Shown: piece by piece, positions 27,666 through 37,084 of the stretch
Position numbering within the stretch: position 1 is the first letter of the stretch
How the letters are laid out: each line of letters begins with the position of its first letter
Source: Microbulbifer donghaiensis
GTDB taxonomy: Bacteria > Pseudomonadota > Gammaproteobacteria > Pseudomonadales > Cellvibrionaceae
NCBI RefSeq assembly: GCF_900129095.1
Contig: NZ_FQVA01000001.1
Coordinates: 1,749,615-1,813,614, forward strand
DNA: 64,000 bases
Reading direction: 5' to 3'
Made by a program: the position numbers and the translations under genes
The notes under the pieces: generated by a model
The model's database searches: none
What the model was told of the DNA's origin: nothing
The model's input: the letters and a program-made list of their open reading frames with translations, nothing else

Positions 27666-28820
27666 TCATTCGCCGCGCTGCTTGCGCTCCCGCGCATGGC
27701 TTTGCACGTCGCGATAGAATTGGCCCAGGGCCCGCTCACCGGCGCGCTGTTCGGCCAGGGTGCGATTATTGCGCTCGACCTCGCGCTCCAGCTTGCGCCA
27801 GTTGCGCAGGCGGCGTTCGTCCAGGTCGCCCGCGTCGATCGCCCCCCGCACCGCGCAGCCGGGTTCGGATTCATGACGGCAATCGCTGAAGCGGCACTGG
27901 CTCGCCAGTACACCGATTTCATCGAAGGTGGCAGCGAGACCGGCTTCGACATTGGCCAACCCCAGTTCACGCATGCCGGGGCTGTCCAGCAGCAGGCCAC
28001 CATCGGCCAACGGATACAGGGCGCGGTGCCGGGTGGTGTGACGGCCTTTGCTGTCGTCCTCGCGGATCGCTGCCGTAGCGGCCAATTGGTTGCCGGACAG
28101 GCTGTTCAACAGCGTCGACTTGCCCACTCCGGATGAACCGAGCAGGGCGATGGTCTCCCCCGGCAGGCACCACTGCCGCAATTGCGCCGCGCTGTCCGGA
28201 TCCAGCCCGTTCACCAGTGCGACCGGCAGATCCCGGTACGGCTCCAGAGGCTCGATGTAGGGGCTGGTATCGGCGCACAGGTCGGCCTTGGTCAGTACCA
28301 GGTAGGGACGACAACCGGCTTCGCGCACCAGCGTCAGGTAGCGCTCGATGCGGGACAGGTTGAAGTCCTGGTTACAGGAGGACACGATCAGCACGCTGTC
28401 GACATTAGCGGCGATCAGTTGCAATTGCCGCGCACCGGGCGCCATGCGCCGGAACAGGCTGCTGCGCTCGAGGCGCCGCACAAACTTGCCGCCAGCGCGT
28501 TCAACTAACAACCAGTCGCCAACGGTGGGGCGCTGTTCGATATCTTCGCTCGCCAGTGCCGGCACGAGCGCTAGTGAGCGCTCACCCTGTTCACCGGCAA
28601 TCTCGAGCTGGCTGCGGTGTACGGCCATCACCCGCACGGGCTCGCAGTCACTCAGCTCGGCGAGCGACAGCTGCTGCTGAAAAAATGGCTTCCAGCCCAA
28701 CCGCTGTAGTGCAGAAAGCTGGCGTTCACCGCTGGACGGCACAGCGGAGCTGCCGCGCCCGATACGGGGGCGGCGTGAAATCAATGATTTACTCAAGGTC
28801 AAAACCCTCAGGGCGCACAA
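27666..28820 (-). CDS. rsgA: RsgA-like circularly permuted ribosome-assembly GTPase
   Basis: RsgA (YjeQ) checks and releases the maturing 30S subunit by GTP hydrolysis. The permuted order is visible: an N-terminal OB-fold (about 60-115), then G4 TKAD, then G1 GSSGVGKST and G3 DSPGM. A C-terminal zinc finger follows with CRFSDCRHESEPGC. The N terminus (LGWKPFFQQQL) is of the second RsgA type often found as an additional copy, so this may not be the housekeeping RsgA. Length 384. The first 40 residues are poorly conserved and a later start is possible. Confidence 0.88.
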   Translation of the reverse strand: MCALRVLTLSKSLISRRPRIGRGSSAVPSSGERQLSALQRLGWKPFFQQQLSLAELSDCEPVRVMAVHRSQLEIAGEQGERSLALVPALASEDIEQRPTVGDWLLVERAGGKFVRRLERSSLFRRMAPGARQLQLIAANVDSVLIVSSCNQDFNLSRIERYLTLVREAGCRPYLVLTKADLCADTSPYIEPLEPYRDLPVALVNGLDPDSAAQLRQWCLPGETIALLGSSGVGKSTLLNSLSGNQLAATAAIREDDSKGRHTTRHRALYPLADGGLLLDSPGMRELGLANVEAGLAATFDEIGVLASQCRFSDCRHESEPGCAVRGAIDAGDLDERRLRNWRKLEREVERNNRTLAEQRAGERALGQFYRDVQSHARERKQRGE

Positions 28821-29110
28821 GGCGCAATGCGACCGCGAGGATGCGGTCTACGGGGCTTCCGGTGTGGGGAAACCCGACGGTTAGGATAGTCGCCGGGCTG
28901 GGGCAGCTTGCTGTTGCAGCTCAGTGCCGAGAGGCCCGGCGAAGGATGGATACAATCATCTGTAGTCCTCCGCTGGTGAATATTTAGGCGCGAATCTAAC
29001 AGCGCGCCAGGCACTACGCAAGTGTCATTTGCGCCTGTCGCCGATGTATGAAGTCGTGAGACCCGGACTGCTAATAACGAGCGTCGGGCTCGGTTAGGCC
29101 ATGCCAGAAA

Positions 29111-29189
29111 AGGAAAAGCCGGCTTAAAGCCGGCCTTCTTATCCAATTGCCGCGAGTGCATCACCTTTCTCGACTCGCCACAATCGGAT
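29111..29189 (-). ncRNA. Candidate small structured RNA or rsgA leader
   Basis: On the minus strand a -10 TATACT (complement of 29196-29201) precedes a 17-bp imperfect stem (29173-29189 with 29141-29157; two wobble pairs, one mismatch) with a loop of about 15 bases containing AAAGGTGATG. A GCCGGC terminator hairpin (29118-29134) and TTTTCC follow. Nothing codes here. It is either a sRNA of about 80 nt or an attenuator some 290 bp before rsgA. I saw nothing else in 28821-29444 except the promoter region of the pullulanase gene. Confidence 0.5.
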
Positions 29190-29444
29190 TGTTCGAGTAT
29201 AGACACAACTTTTAGTTCCGCTGTGTTTTTACTCGAGGGTAAGAATGCACCCGCCAAATTTCCACGATGTGACGCTTTTATAAAAGTTTTGTGACAAGGG
29301 GCGCACTTTGGACTGCCGCCCTCCCCCGTCACCAGCTCCGCCTCCCCGGGGTGGGATGTCCCGTTAGCTGCCGTGCGTTTCAATGCTCACGCGGGAGATG
29401 TTTGCAGTACCCCAGGGAATAACAAATAAAACGGGGCCCAACCT

Positions 29445-32400
29445 ATGCGATCGATGAAACCCTCTTATTACCTGCGCGCCTGTCACCCGGACAGCTGGGC
29501 GCGATTTCTACTCGGCGGCCTGCTCTGCGCCGCACAACTACCAGCGTTCGGCGCCGACACGCCGGCGCCTTCAGCCGTCAACATACCCGGCACCATTCAG
29601 AGCCAGCTCGGTTGTCCGGGGGACTGGCAGCCGGAATGCACCGCGACGATGCTCAGTTACGACAGCAGCGACGATAAGTGGCAGGGCAGTTTCACTGTGC
29701 CCGCCGGCAACTGGGAATACAAGGCGGCGCTGAGCGGCAGCTGGGACGAAAACTACGGCCAGGGCGCCTGGCGCAACGGTGCCAATATTCCCCTCAATAT
29801 CGGCGCCATGCGCGAAGTGAAATTTATCTACGATCACGAGTCCCACTGGATCGCAGACAACGTCAACGCCACCATTGCCACCGTGGCGGGGAACTTCCAG
29901 TACCAACTGGGCTGCCCCGGCGACTGGCAGCCGGACTGCCTGCAGAGCTGGATGCAGGATACCGATGGTGACGGCATTTACACCTTCGTGACCGACAAGA
30001 TTGCTGCGGGCAACTATGAGTTCAAGGTGGCACTGAACGAAAACTGGAGCGAAAGCTACGGCAGTTATGGTTCCAACGTGCCGTTTACCGTCGCCGCCGA
30101 TAACGACGAAATCTATTTCGCCTTCGACCTCGCCAGCAAACAGGTGAGTGTCAGTAGCAACGGTATTCCCCGCGGCGACCTGACACTCGATAAGGCACAC
30201 TGGGTCGACGCTGAAACTTTCGCCTGGAATATTTCCTTGCGGGACGGCGATACTGTCAAGCTGCACTACAGTGCCGATGCCAGCCTGAAACTCGATGCCG
30301 ACGGCGTCTCCGGCGATGGCGCCATCACGCTGCAAGCGGATACGGCGCTCACCGCCGCGGTACAAAACAGGTTTCCACACCTGTCCTCCTATACCGCCCT
30401 GCGGCTGCCGGCGGGCAGCCTGCCACTGGCGGAGCTGGTCACACAGCAGCTGGCACTGGCGATCTACGACAGCGACGGCAAGGTGCGCGATGCCACCGGC
30501 GTGCAGCTGGCCGGCGCCCTCGACGATCGTTTCTCCTACGGCGGCGAACTGGGTGCGCGAGTCGGAGACTCCGCCGTTCACTTCGATCTGTGGGCGCCCA
30601 CCGCGCGCTCGGTGAAGCTGCATCTGTTCAGCGATGCGACACACGACAGCGCCGATATGGTCGTGCCGATGCAGCGTGACACGACAAGCGGGGTCTGGTC
30701 CGCCGACGTCAGCAAGGAATGGGATCGCAAGTTCTACCTGTACGAAGTCGAGGTCTATTCCTATTTCAGCCGCCAGCTAGAAACCAACCTGGTCACCGAT
30801 CCCTACTCGCTGAGCCTGTCCATCAACAGCGGCAAGAGCCAGGTCGTTAATCTCGATGACGCCGACCTGAAACCCGCCGGCTGGGATCAACTGCACAAAC
30901 CGCGGCTGAAAAATCCGGAAGACATCAGCGTGTACGAACTGCACGTGCGCGACTTCAGTATCGAGGACGACAGCGTGCCGGCAAATGCGCGCGGCACCTT
31001 CGTCGCCTTTGCCGAACGCAGTAGCCGCGGCATGCGCCACTTGGCGAACCTCGCCCGCGCCGGACTGACTCACATTCACCTGCTGCCGGCGTTTGACTTC
31101 GCCACGGTGAATGAAAACCGCACGCAACAAGCGCAGACGCCGGACCTATCCGTGTACGCGCCGGACAGCAGCGCACAGCAGGACGAGGTCTACAGCATCC
31201 GCGATGCCGACGGCTTCAACTGGGGCTACGACCCGCTGCACTATAAAGTGCCTGAAGGCAGCTACAGCACGGATGCCGACGGCGTCGCGCGCATTCGCGA
31301 ATTCCGTGAGATGGTGCAGGGACTGTCCCGCGCAGGATTGCGCGTGATAATGGACGTGGTCTACAACCACACCAGTTCCTACGGCCAGTACGACAATTCC
31401 GTCCTCGATAAAATCGTGCCCGGCTACTACCACCGTCGCAATCTGGAAGGCGGCGTGGAGATGAGCAGCTGCTGCGCCAATACCGCCAGCGAACACGCGA
31501 TGATGGAGAAGTTGATGCTGGATTCCATGCTCACCTGGGCCAAGGCCTACAAGGTGGACGGCTTCCGCTTCGACCTGATGGGCCACCACAGCCGCGACAA
31601 TATCCTCAAAGTGCAAACAGCCCTGCAGTCACTGACTCAGGGAAATGACGGCGTCGACGGCAACGGTATCTACCTCTATGGCGAGGGCTGGAACTTCGGC
31701 GAAGTCGCCGACGATGCCCGCTTCGTGCAGGCGCGCCAGTCCAATATGGCCGGCACCGGCGTGGGCAGCTTCAACGACCGATTCAGGGACAGTGTGCGCG
31801 GCGGCAACCCGTTTGGCGGCTACGAGGAACAGGGTTTCGGCACTGGCTTGTTTACCGACGGTAACGGCAAGTTCGGCGGTTGGGATGAACGGGCAACGCT
31901 GCTGACGCTCGCCGACAAGGTGCGCATCTCGCTCGCCGGCAACCTGGCGGAATACCCGCTGACCGACTCCTACGGCAACCGCATCCTTGGCCGCGAACTG
32001 ATCTACAACGGCCAGCCCACCGGCTACACCGCCGACCCGCAGGAGTCGATCAACTATATCGCCGCCCATGACAACGAAACCCTGTTCGATGGCATCCAGA
32101 TCAAGGCGAGTAGCAGCGCCTCTCTCGAAGAGCGCGTGCGCATGCAGGCCTTCAGCAACTCGCTGGTGCTGTTCGCCCAGGGTATCCCCTTCATCCACGC
32201 CGGCCAGGAATTCCTGCGCTCCAAATCCATGGACCGGGACAGCTACAACTCCGGCGACTGGTTCAATGCGCTGGACTTCAGCTTTGAGAGCGGCAACTGG
32301 GGCGCGGGCCTGCCGATCGCCGACAAGAACCAGGACAAGTGGCCGCTGATGCAGCCGCTGCTGGCGGATCCGACGCTGGCACCGCAACGGCAACACCGGT

Positions 32401-32795
32401 TGTGGAGCATCGCACTGTTCCGCGAACAGCTGGCGATCCGCAACAGCTCGCCGCTGTTCCGCCTGCCCACGGCCGCGGCGGTGAAGAAGCACCTGAGTTT
32501 CCTCAATACCGGACCGGCACAACAGCCGGGCCTGATCGCAATGCAGCTGCACGACCCGGACGGCGACTTCGACCGGCGCTACGAGCGCGTACTGGTGCTG
32601 TTCAACGGTGACGACGAGACGGTGCAGTTCGGCAGTGACAGCCTGCGCGGTCTGCGACTCAAGTTGCACCCGTTGCAGCGAAACTCGGCAGACGCGCGGC
32701 TGCGCGATGTGGACTTCGATCGCGACACAGGCACCTTCACCCTGCCCGGACGGACTACCGCGGTGTTCGTGGAACGGCGCAGCGGAAGTAGATAA
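29445..32795 (+). CDS. pulA: Secreted pullulanase-type alpha-1,6-glucosidase
   Basis: A GH13 debranching enzyme for pullulan, amylopectin and glycogen. The signal peptide ends around ALPAFGAD (residue 37). Two X25-type pullulanase repeats follow, each with the pattern QLGCPGDWQP-C and GNWEYK/GNYEFK (about 50-130 and 140-225). Next come a beta-sandwich N domain and the catalytic barrel, which has all four conserved regions: DVVYNHT, DGFRFDLMGHH (nucleophile Asp), YGEGWNFGE (acid Glu) and AAHDNETLFD. A C-terminal domain completes 1116 residues. It lies alone and its 3' end meets repeat copy B. Confidence 0.93.
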   Translation: MRSMKPSYYLRACHPDSWARFLLGGLLCAAQLPAFGADTPAPSAVNIPGTIQSQLGCPGDWQPECTATMLSYDSSDDKWQGSFTVPAGNWEYKAALSGSWDENYGQGAWRNGANIPLNIGAMREVKFIYDHESHWIADNVNATIATVAGNFQYQLGCPGDWQPDCLQSWMQDTDGDGIYTFVTDKIAAGNYEFKVALNENWSESYGSYGSNVPFTVAADNDEIYFAFDLASKQVSVSSNGIPRGDLTLDKAHWVDAETFAWNISLRDGDTVKLHYSADASLKLDADGVSGDGAITLQADTALTAAVQNRFPHLSSYTALRLPAGSLPLAELVTQQLALAIYDSDGKVRDATGVQLAGALDDRFSYGGELGARVGDSAVHFDLWAPTARSVKLHLFSDATHDSADMVVPMQRDTTSGVWSADVSKEWDRKFYLYEVEVYSYFSRQLETNLVTDPYSLSLSINSGKSQVVNLDDADLKPAGWDQLHKPRLKNPEDISVYELHVRDFSIEDDSVPANARGTFVAFAERSSRGMRHLANLARAGLTHIHLLPAFDFATVNENRTQQAQTPDLSVYAPDSSAQQDEVYSIRDADGFNWGYDPLHYKVPEGSYSTDADGVARIREFREMVQGLSRAGLRVIMDVVYNHTSSYGQYDNSVLDKIVPGYYHRRNLEGGVEMSSCCANTASEHAMMEKLMLDSMLTWAKAYKVDGFRFDLMGHHSRDNILKVQTALQSLTQGNDGVDGNGIYLYGEGWNFGEVADDARFVQARQSNMAGTGVGSFNDRFRDSVRGGNPFGGYEEQGFGTGLFTDGNGKFGGWDERATLLTLADKVRISLAGNLAEYPLTDSYGNRILGRELIYNGQPTGYTADPQESINYIAAHDNETLFDGIQIKASSSASLEERVRMQAFSNSLVLFAQGIPFIHAGQEFLRSKSMDRDSYNSGDWFNALDFSFESGNWGAGLPIADKNQDKWPLMQPLLADPTLAPQRQHRLWSIALFREQLAIRNSSPLFRLPTAAAVKKHLSFLNTGPAQQPGLIAMQLHDPDGDFDRRYERVLVLFNGDDETVQFGSDSLRGLRLKLHPLQRNSADARLRDVDFDRDTGTFTLPGRTTAVFVERRSGSR

Positions 32796-32815
32796 GGGTC
32801 TGAAAACTGATTATT

Positions 32816-33281
32816 GGGGCGAACCTTGTGTTCGCCCTTTTTCTTTTTGCGCGCAGTCGGCAACTAGGTGGCGGCCCTGCTGCCGTAGGCCTTATGCGGG
32901 ACACGCCGTGAACCCATCCATGGGGGCTTGTCTGCGAGGTCCCTCTCGCAGACAGTCCCGCATAAGGCCGACGGCATCAGGGCCTTCGCATCACGTTTAT
33001 CGCACTTGATGAGCTTGTTCGCTCGATCTGCCCTTACGAAGCTCTCTACTTCAAATCGAAGGTAAAGTGCTGGGTGTACCATTTCAAAGCCGTCGGCGAC
33101 AGGGCCGAAGGCGCCGTGAATGCCTGGAGCGGCCGGACCGTCGCCGACGGAGCGTACAGGGATGTATTTAAGGGGGGCGCCTAGCCCGGTTGTGAAATGG
33201 TACACCCAGTGCTTTGCCGCCGCGGAGCCAATTCAAAGCACCGAGGAATCAGATAAAAAGGGCGAACACAAGGTTCGCCCC
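32816..33281. repeat. Terminator-tipped palindromic repeat, copy B, with nested insert
   Basis: The same outer hairpins as copy A (GGCGAAC/GTTCGCC plus T-run, inward reading) again close two converging genes, pulA and ribA. The first 264 bp match copy A; then about 170 bp are extra. Within the extra part a 23-bp inverted pair (AAAGTGCTGGGTGTACCATTTCA and its near-complement, 33064-33087 and about 33194-33217) surrounds a GC-rich core with its own GCCGTCGGCGAC/GTCGCCGACGG arms. Copy B therefore looks like copy A with an additional nested palindrome, or A lost it. Confidence 0.85.
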
Positions 33282-33302
33282 TTCACCATAACTTTTGCAG
33301 GA

Positions 33303-33911
33303 TTACTCCTGCTCTTCGCTGTTCTCGTCGAACAGGTGCCCCAGCTTGCCCTTTTTGGTGGACAGGTATTTGACGTTGTGCGGATTGCGTCCGGACTGGT
33401 GCGGCAGTCGCTCGGTTACGTTGATGCCGAGTTCCTCCAGCGCCTTCACCTTGCGCGGGTTGTTGGTCATCAGGCGAATGGATTTGATGCCCAGGTGGTC
33501 GACCATCGCCTTCAGAATCGAGTAGTCGCGCATGTCGGCACCGAAGCCGAGCTGCTCATTGGCTTCCACGGTATCGGCGCCGCAATCCTGCAGGTGGTAG
33601 GCGCGGATCTTGTTCAGCAGGCCGATGCCGCGTCCTTCCTGGCGCAGATAAAAAATCGCCCCGCGACCTTCCATCGCAATGCGGTGCATCGCGTGTTGTA
33701 GCTGCGCACCGCAATCACAACGCAGTGAGAAGAGCGCATCGCCGGTCAGGCATTCCGAGTGAATGCGGGCCAGCAGCGGCTCGTCCGTATCGATATCCCC
33801 CATGGTGAGCACCACGTGCTCCTTGCCGGCTTCGACGTCTTCAAAGCCGTGCATTTCAAACATGCCCCAGGACGTCGGCAGCTTGGAGGATTCCACATAG
33901 CGAATGGTCAA
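33303..33911 (-). CDS. ribA: GTP cyclohydrolase II
   Basis: RibA opens GTP to 2,5-diamino-6-ribosylamino-pyrimidinone phosphate, the start of riboflavin synthesis. Zinc ligands are seen in [21 protein letters not shown], followed by [11 protein letters not shown] and the catalytic region [15 protein letters not shown]. The 202-residue length is normal. It supplies the activity missing from the degenerate RibA half of RibBA at 37217. It closes the minus-strand riboflavin operon. Confidence 0.96.
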   Translation of the reverse strand: MTIRYVESSKLPTSWGMFEMHGFEDVEAGKEHVVLTMGDIDTDEPLLARIHSECLTGDALFSLRCDCGAQLQHAMHRIAMEGRGAIFYLRQEGRGIGLLNKIRAYHLQDCGADTVEANEQLGFGADMRDYSILKAMVDHLGIKSIRLMTNNPRKVKALEELGINVTERLPHQSGRNPHNVKYLSTKKGKLGHLFDENSEEQE

Positions 33912-33927
33912 CTTAATACCTCTTCAA

Positions 33928-34563
33928 TCAATTGCGCGCGCGCAGTATCAGCACGCCGCCCTGCTGTTCCATATCCACCCGACTGAGAAAGCTATTGCCC
34001 AACAGAGTGATCTGGGGGAAATCGTCTGCGTGCACCGTGGCTTCCACATTGTGGAGTTTGATTCCACCGATGGTGACGCTGTCGAGATTGACTTTGTAAG
34101 CCCGCGCAATACCGTTAGCCGTCGACACATGGATCGGCTCTGCGCGTTCCAGGTTCAGTCCCAACCGTCGCGCGGTGGGGTAATTGAACGCAATAACGGT
34201 CGCTCCGGTATCCACCATCATCGCCACGCTGCGGCCATTGACCCAGGCGTTAGTGCTGTAGTGGCCGCGGCCGTCCGGTGTCAGCCGGATTTCGGCACGG
34301 CTGGCTTCCGCATAGCTGGCGGCCACCGGCGCATCCAGGGTCAGCTTCTGCTCGCGACCGTCGATAAGCACCCGCGCGTGTTTGGTCGTGGCCTCGAGCA
34401 ATTTTACGCCTTCCGGGGATTTCTGCCCCGCTTTCAGCAAACGCTGGCGCCCGTCAATCTCCAGCATGGCACTGCTGCCAAACAACCCTTTCAACTGTAC
34501 CTGCTGTGCCACGGCGCCGGCCGATAATAAAAGACTCAGCGAGAACAGGAGAAAGTGACGCAT
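33928..34563 (-). CDS. Retropepsin-like (clan AA) aspartic protease, secreted
   Basis: A signal peptide (1-19) precedes a conserved N-terminal region and a single-lobe retropepsin domain with the catalytic DTGAT (about 118-122) in AMMVDTGATVIAFN and the second family motif LLGNSFLSRV. These act as homodimers; bacterial members (TIGR02281 type) have unknown targets. At 211 residues it is complete. It is inserted between pgpA and ribA with gaps of 9 and 16 bp, an unusual member of the riboflavin/thiamine operon. Confidence 0.85.
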   Translation of the reverse strand: MRHFLLFSLSLLLSAGAVAQQVQLKGLFGSSAMLEIDGRQRLLKAGQKSPEGVKLLEATTKHARVLIDGREQKLTLDAPVAASYAEASRAEIRLTPDGRGHYSTNAWVNGRSVAMMVDTGATVIAFNYPTARRLGLNLERAEPIHVSTANGIARAYKVNLDSVTIGGIKLHNVEATVHADDFPQITLLGNSFLSRVDMEQQGGVLILRARN

Positions 34564-34572
34564 TGGTTATCC

Positions 34573-35064
34573 CTACCCCATAAAATGCGCAGTCAATTGC
34601 AGGATCAGTGCCGCGTATACGGCTGCCAGTATATCGTCCAGCATGATTCCGACACCACCGTGCACCCGGCGGTCCGCCCAGCGGATCGGCTGGGGCTTGG
34701 CGATATCGAACAGGCGGAACAGCACAAAACCGTACAGGGCCCAGCCCCAACCGGCCGGCGCCATAAACATGGTGAGCCAGTAACCCACCATTTCATCCCA
34801 GACGATGCCACCGTGATCGTGCACGCCGAGTTTTTCCGCCGCCGCGCCACACAGATAAAAGCCCACCAGCGCGGCGATGATAACGATCGCCAAATACCAG
34901 CTCGGCGACAGTCCCTGCATCAGCCACCAAAACGGAATGGCCGCGAGGGTGCCGAAGGTACCCGGCGCCTTCGGCGACAGGCCCGAGCCGAAGCCGAAGG
35001 CCAGCAGCATGGTGGGGTCGCGCAGCAGTTGGCCGAAGGTGGGGTTTTGCATAGTTGCCGTCAT
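34573..35064 (-). CDS. pgpA: Phosphatidylglycerophosphatase A
   Basis: PgpA dephosphorylates phosphatidylglycerophosphate in the inner membrane. Family signatures are FGFGSGLSPKAPGTFGTLAAI, DHGGIVWDEMVGYWLTMF and HGGVGIMLDDILAA. Three to four TM segments are visible. I use the ATG at 35064, 1 bp after the thiL stop, since a longer in-frame extension runs antisense-like through thiL and is arginine-rich nonsense. A second ATG at 35052 is possible. The thiL-pgpA pairing is classic in gammaproteobacteria. Confidence 0.93.
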   Translation of the reverse strand: MTATMQNPTFGQLLRDPTMLLAFGFGSGLSPKAPGTFGTLAAIPFWWLMQGLSPSWYLAIVIIAALVGFYLCGAAAEKLGVHDHGGIVWDEMVGYWLTMFMAPAGWGWALYGFVLFRLFDIAKPQPIRWADRRVHGGVGIMLDDILAAVYAALILQLTAHFMG

Positions 35065-35065
35065 A

Positions 35066-36016
35066 TTAAAAATGTTCGTAGCCGGCGGCCTCGGGAAACC
35101 AGCGCTCGCCATCGAGCCAGGCGTGCACCTCGCCCCGGCCTTCGACAATGGTACCGATGCACACCGCATCCAGGCCGAGTTTCTCCAGCGTCGCCACCTG
35201 CTGCTGCGGCACGGTAAAACAGAGTTGGTAGTCATCGCCACCAGTAGCAGCCAGTTCCAGCGCCCGTTCACCGGCCAGCTGTCGCGCCAGCGGCGCCACC
35301 GGCAGCGCGTGCATGTCGACATCCGCACTCACGCCGCTCGCCGCGCAGATATGCCCCAGGTCGGCCAGCAGTCCGTCAGAAATATCCAGCGCACTGCTGG
35401 CAAATCCGCCGATAGCCGCTGAAGTCACCAGCTGTGGCTCGGGATAGTAGAAAGCCCGTTCCGCGGCTTCCATCTCGGCCTTACCGGCGAGCTTCTGTCC
35501 GAGCACCAGCGGCAGGGCCGCGGCGCTGGCGCCGAGTTCGCCGCTGACATAAATCGCATCACCGACCCGGGCGCCGTCCCGGCGTAGTGGTTTCTGGCTA
35601 CTGCCGGTCACCTGAATGGTGAGCGACAGGGGGCCGCAGGTCGTATCGCCACCCACCAGCGCGACACCGTAGGTTTTCGCCGTCTGTAGCAGTCCGTCGG
35701 CGAACGCCTGCAACCAGTCTGCATCGCTGTGTGGCAGCGTCAGTGCCAGGGTAAACCACAGCGGCTGCGCGTTCATCGCCGCCAGATCGCTGAGATTGAC
35801 CCGCAGCGCGCGGGCGGCGATGGCCGCCGGATCCGCACTGGCGGGGAAGTGGCGGTCGGCGACCAGGGTATCCACTGACGTGGCGAGCAGGGCGCCCGCC
35901 GGCGGCTGCAGCAATGCGCAGTCGTCACCGATGCCCAGTACCACGCCCTCGCCGATCGGCGCCCCGGCAAAGTATTCGCGGATGATTTCAAACTCGCCCG
36001 GAGCTGCCCGCTTCAC
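35066..36016 (-). CDS. thiL: Thiamine-monophosphate kinase
   Basis: ThiL phosphorylates thiamine monophosphate to the active diphosphate, needed for Dxs and other ThDP enzymes. It shows GEFEIIREYF, IGDDCALL, the metal-binding SVDTLVADRHF, LVGGDTTCGPLSLTIQVTG and DISDGLLADLGH. Length 316 is normal. It lies 10 bp after nusB on the minus strand. Confidence 0.95.
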   Translation of the reverse strand: MKRAAPGEFEIIREYFAGAPIGEGVVLGIGDDCALLQPPAGALLATSVDTLVADRHFPASADPAAIAARALRVNLSDLAAMNAQPLWFTLALTLPHSDADWLQAFADGLLQTAKTYGVALVGGDTTCGPLSLTIQVTGSSQKPLRRDGARVGDAIYVSGELGASAAALPLVLGQKLAGKAEMEAAERAFYYPEPQLVTSAAIGGFASSALDISDGLLADLGHICAASGVSADVDMHALPVAPLARQLAGERALELAATGGDDYQLCFTVPQQQVATLEKLGLDAVCIGTIVEGRGEVHAWLDGERWFPEAAGYEHF

Positions 36017-36026
36017 TGGTCGCGCC

Positions 36027-36470
36027 TCAGGCGTTCTTGTCGGCCGCCACTTCCGCCGCGCGCAGGTCGGCAGCGGTCTTATCGAGAATGCCGTTGATAT
36101 ATTTGTAGGCGTCGGTGGGGCCGAACTTCTTCGCCAGCGCCACCGCTTCGTTGATCACCACTTTGTAGGGCACGTCGATACGGTGTTGCAGCTCGTAGCT
36201 GGACATGCGCAACAGCGCGCGGGAAATCGGATCCAGGTCGTCGACCTTGCGATCCAGGTGCGGGGTGAAGGCAGCCTCCACCTCATCGAGATTCTTCGCC
36301 ACGCCGTGGAACAGGTCGCGGAAATAGGCCACGTCCGTCTTGCTCATGTCGTTGTCGGTGTGGAACTCAGCCTCGATCACGTTCAGGCTGGCGCCGGCCA
36401 TCTGCCACTGGTAGAGCGCCTGCATGGCATAGTGACGTGCCTTGCGGCGCGCGGATGCGGTTACGGTCAT
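36027..36470 (-). CDS. nusB: Transcription antitermination factor NusB
   Basis: NusB binds boxA RNA with NusE during rRNA antitermination. The 147-residue helical protein starts [20 protein letters not shown] and has [16 protein letters not shown] and [36 protein letters not shown], all diagnostic. It sits in the standard ribH-nusB-thiL order, 69 bp after ribH. Confidence 0.96.
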   Translation of the reverse strand: MTVTASARRKARHYAMQALYQWQMAGASLNVIEAEFHTDNDMSKTDVAYFRDLFHGVAKNLDEVEAAFTPHLDRKVDDLDPISRALLRMSSYELQHRIDVPYKVVINEAVALAKKFGPTDAYKYINGILDKTAADLRAAEVAADKNA

Positions 36471-36539
36471 TGTCTAATCCGATGATTACCTTGTAGGAGC
36501 GCCCTAAGGCCACCCCCAGCAATTTTTCCGAGAAAAAAA

Positions 36540-37010
36540 TTAAATCTTGCCGAGCAGGGAAACCATCTCCAGCGCAGTTTCCGCCGCTTCACAGCCCTTG
36601 TTGCCGGCTTTGGTGCCGGAACGTTCGATCGCCTGTTCGATGGAGTCCACTGTCAGCACGCCGAAGGTCACCGGAATGCCTGCGTTCAGCGATACCTGGG
36701 CCAGGCCCTTGGTGCACTCGCCGGCAACGTATTCGAAATGCGGGGTGCCGCCGCGGATCACTGCGCCGAGGGCGATGATCGCGTCGAACTTTTTGCTCTC
36801 CGCCAGCTTCTGCGCGGCCAGCGGGAACTCGAAGGCGCCCGGCGCATAATAAATAGTGATGTCCTCATCCTTGATGCCCTTGCGACGCAGGGTGTCCAGG
36901 GCGCCGTCTTTCAGGCTCTCGACCACGAAACTGTTCCAGCGGCTGACCAGCAGTGCGTACTTGCCTGTGCTGTTGACAAAATCGCCTTCGATGACTTGGA
37001 TGTTGCTCAT
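36540..37010 (-). CDS. ribH: 6,7-dimethyl-8-ribityllumazine synthase
   Basis: This enzyme condenses the ribityl-uracil intermediate with dihydroxybutanone phosphate; subunits assemble in pentamers or capsids. Motifs are [44 protein letters not shown] with the catalytic His, and [22 protein letters not shown]. The ATG at 37010 with a GGAAAAG RBS gives the normal 156 residues; the upstream in-frame 44 codons lie in a repeat region. Confidence 0.95.
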   Translation of the reverse strand: MSNIQVIEGDFVNSTGKYALLVSRWNSFVVESLKDGALDTLRRKGIKDEDITIYYAPGAFEFPLAAQKLAESKKFDAIIALGAVIRGGTPHFEYVAGECTKGLAQVSLNAGIPVTFGVLTVDSIEQAIERSGTKAGNKGCEAAETALEMVSLLGKI

Positions 37011-37084
37011 AATTTCTTTTCCATTTTTTCTGATGGGCACGTCGCTTCGCTCCTTTGCCCATCCTACGGCTCGTTTTTGGACTC

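Noticed and set aside
32864..33205. Open frame within repeat copy B
   Set aside because: It is formed by the palindromic repeat itself and lacks an RBS; the related frame in copy A is broken differently.
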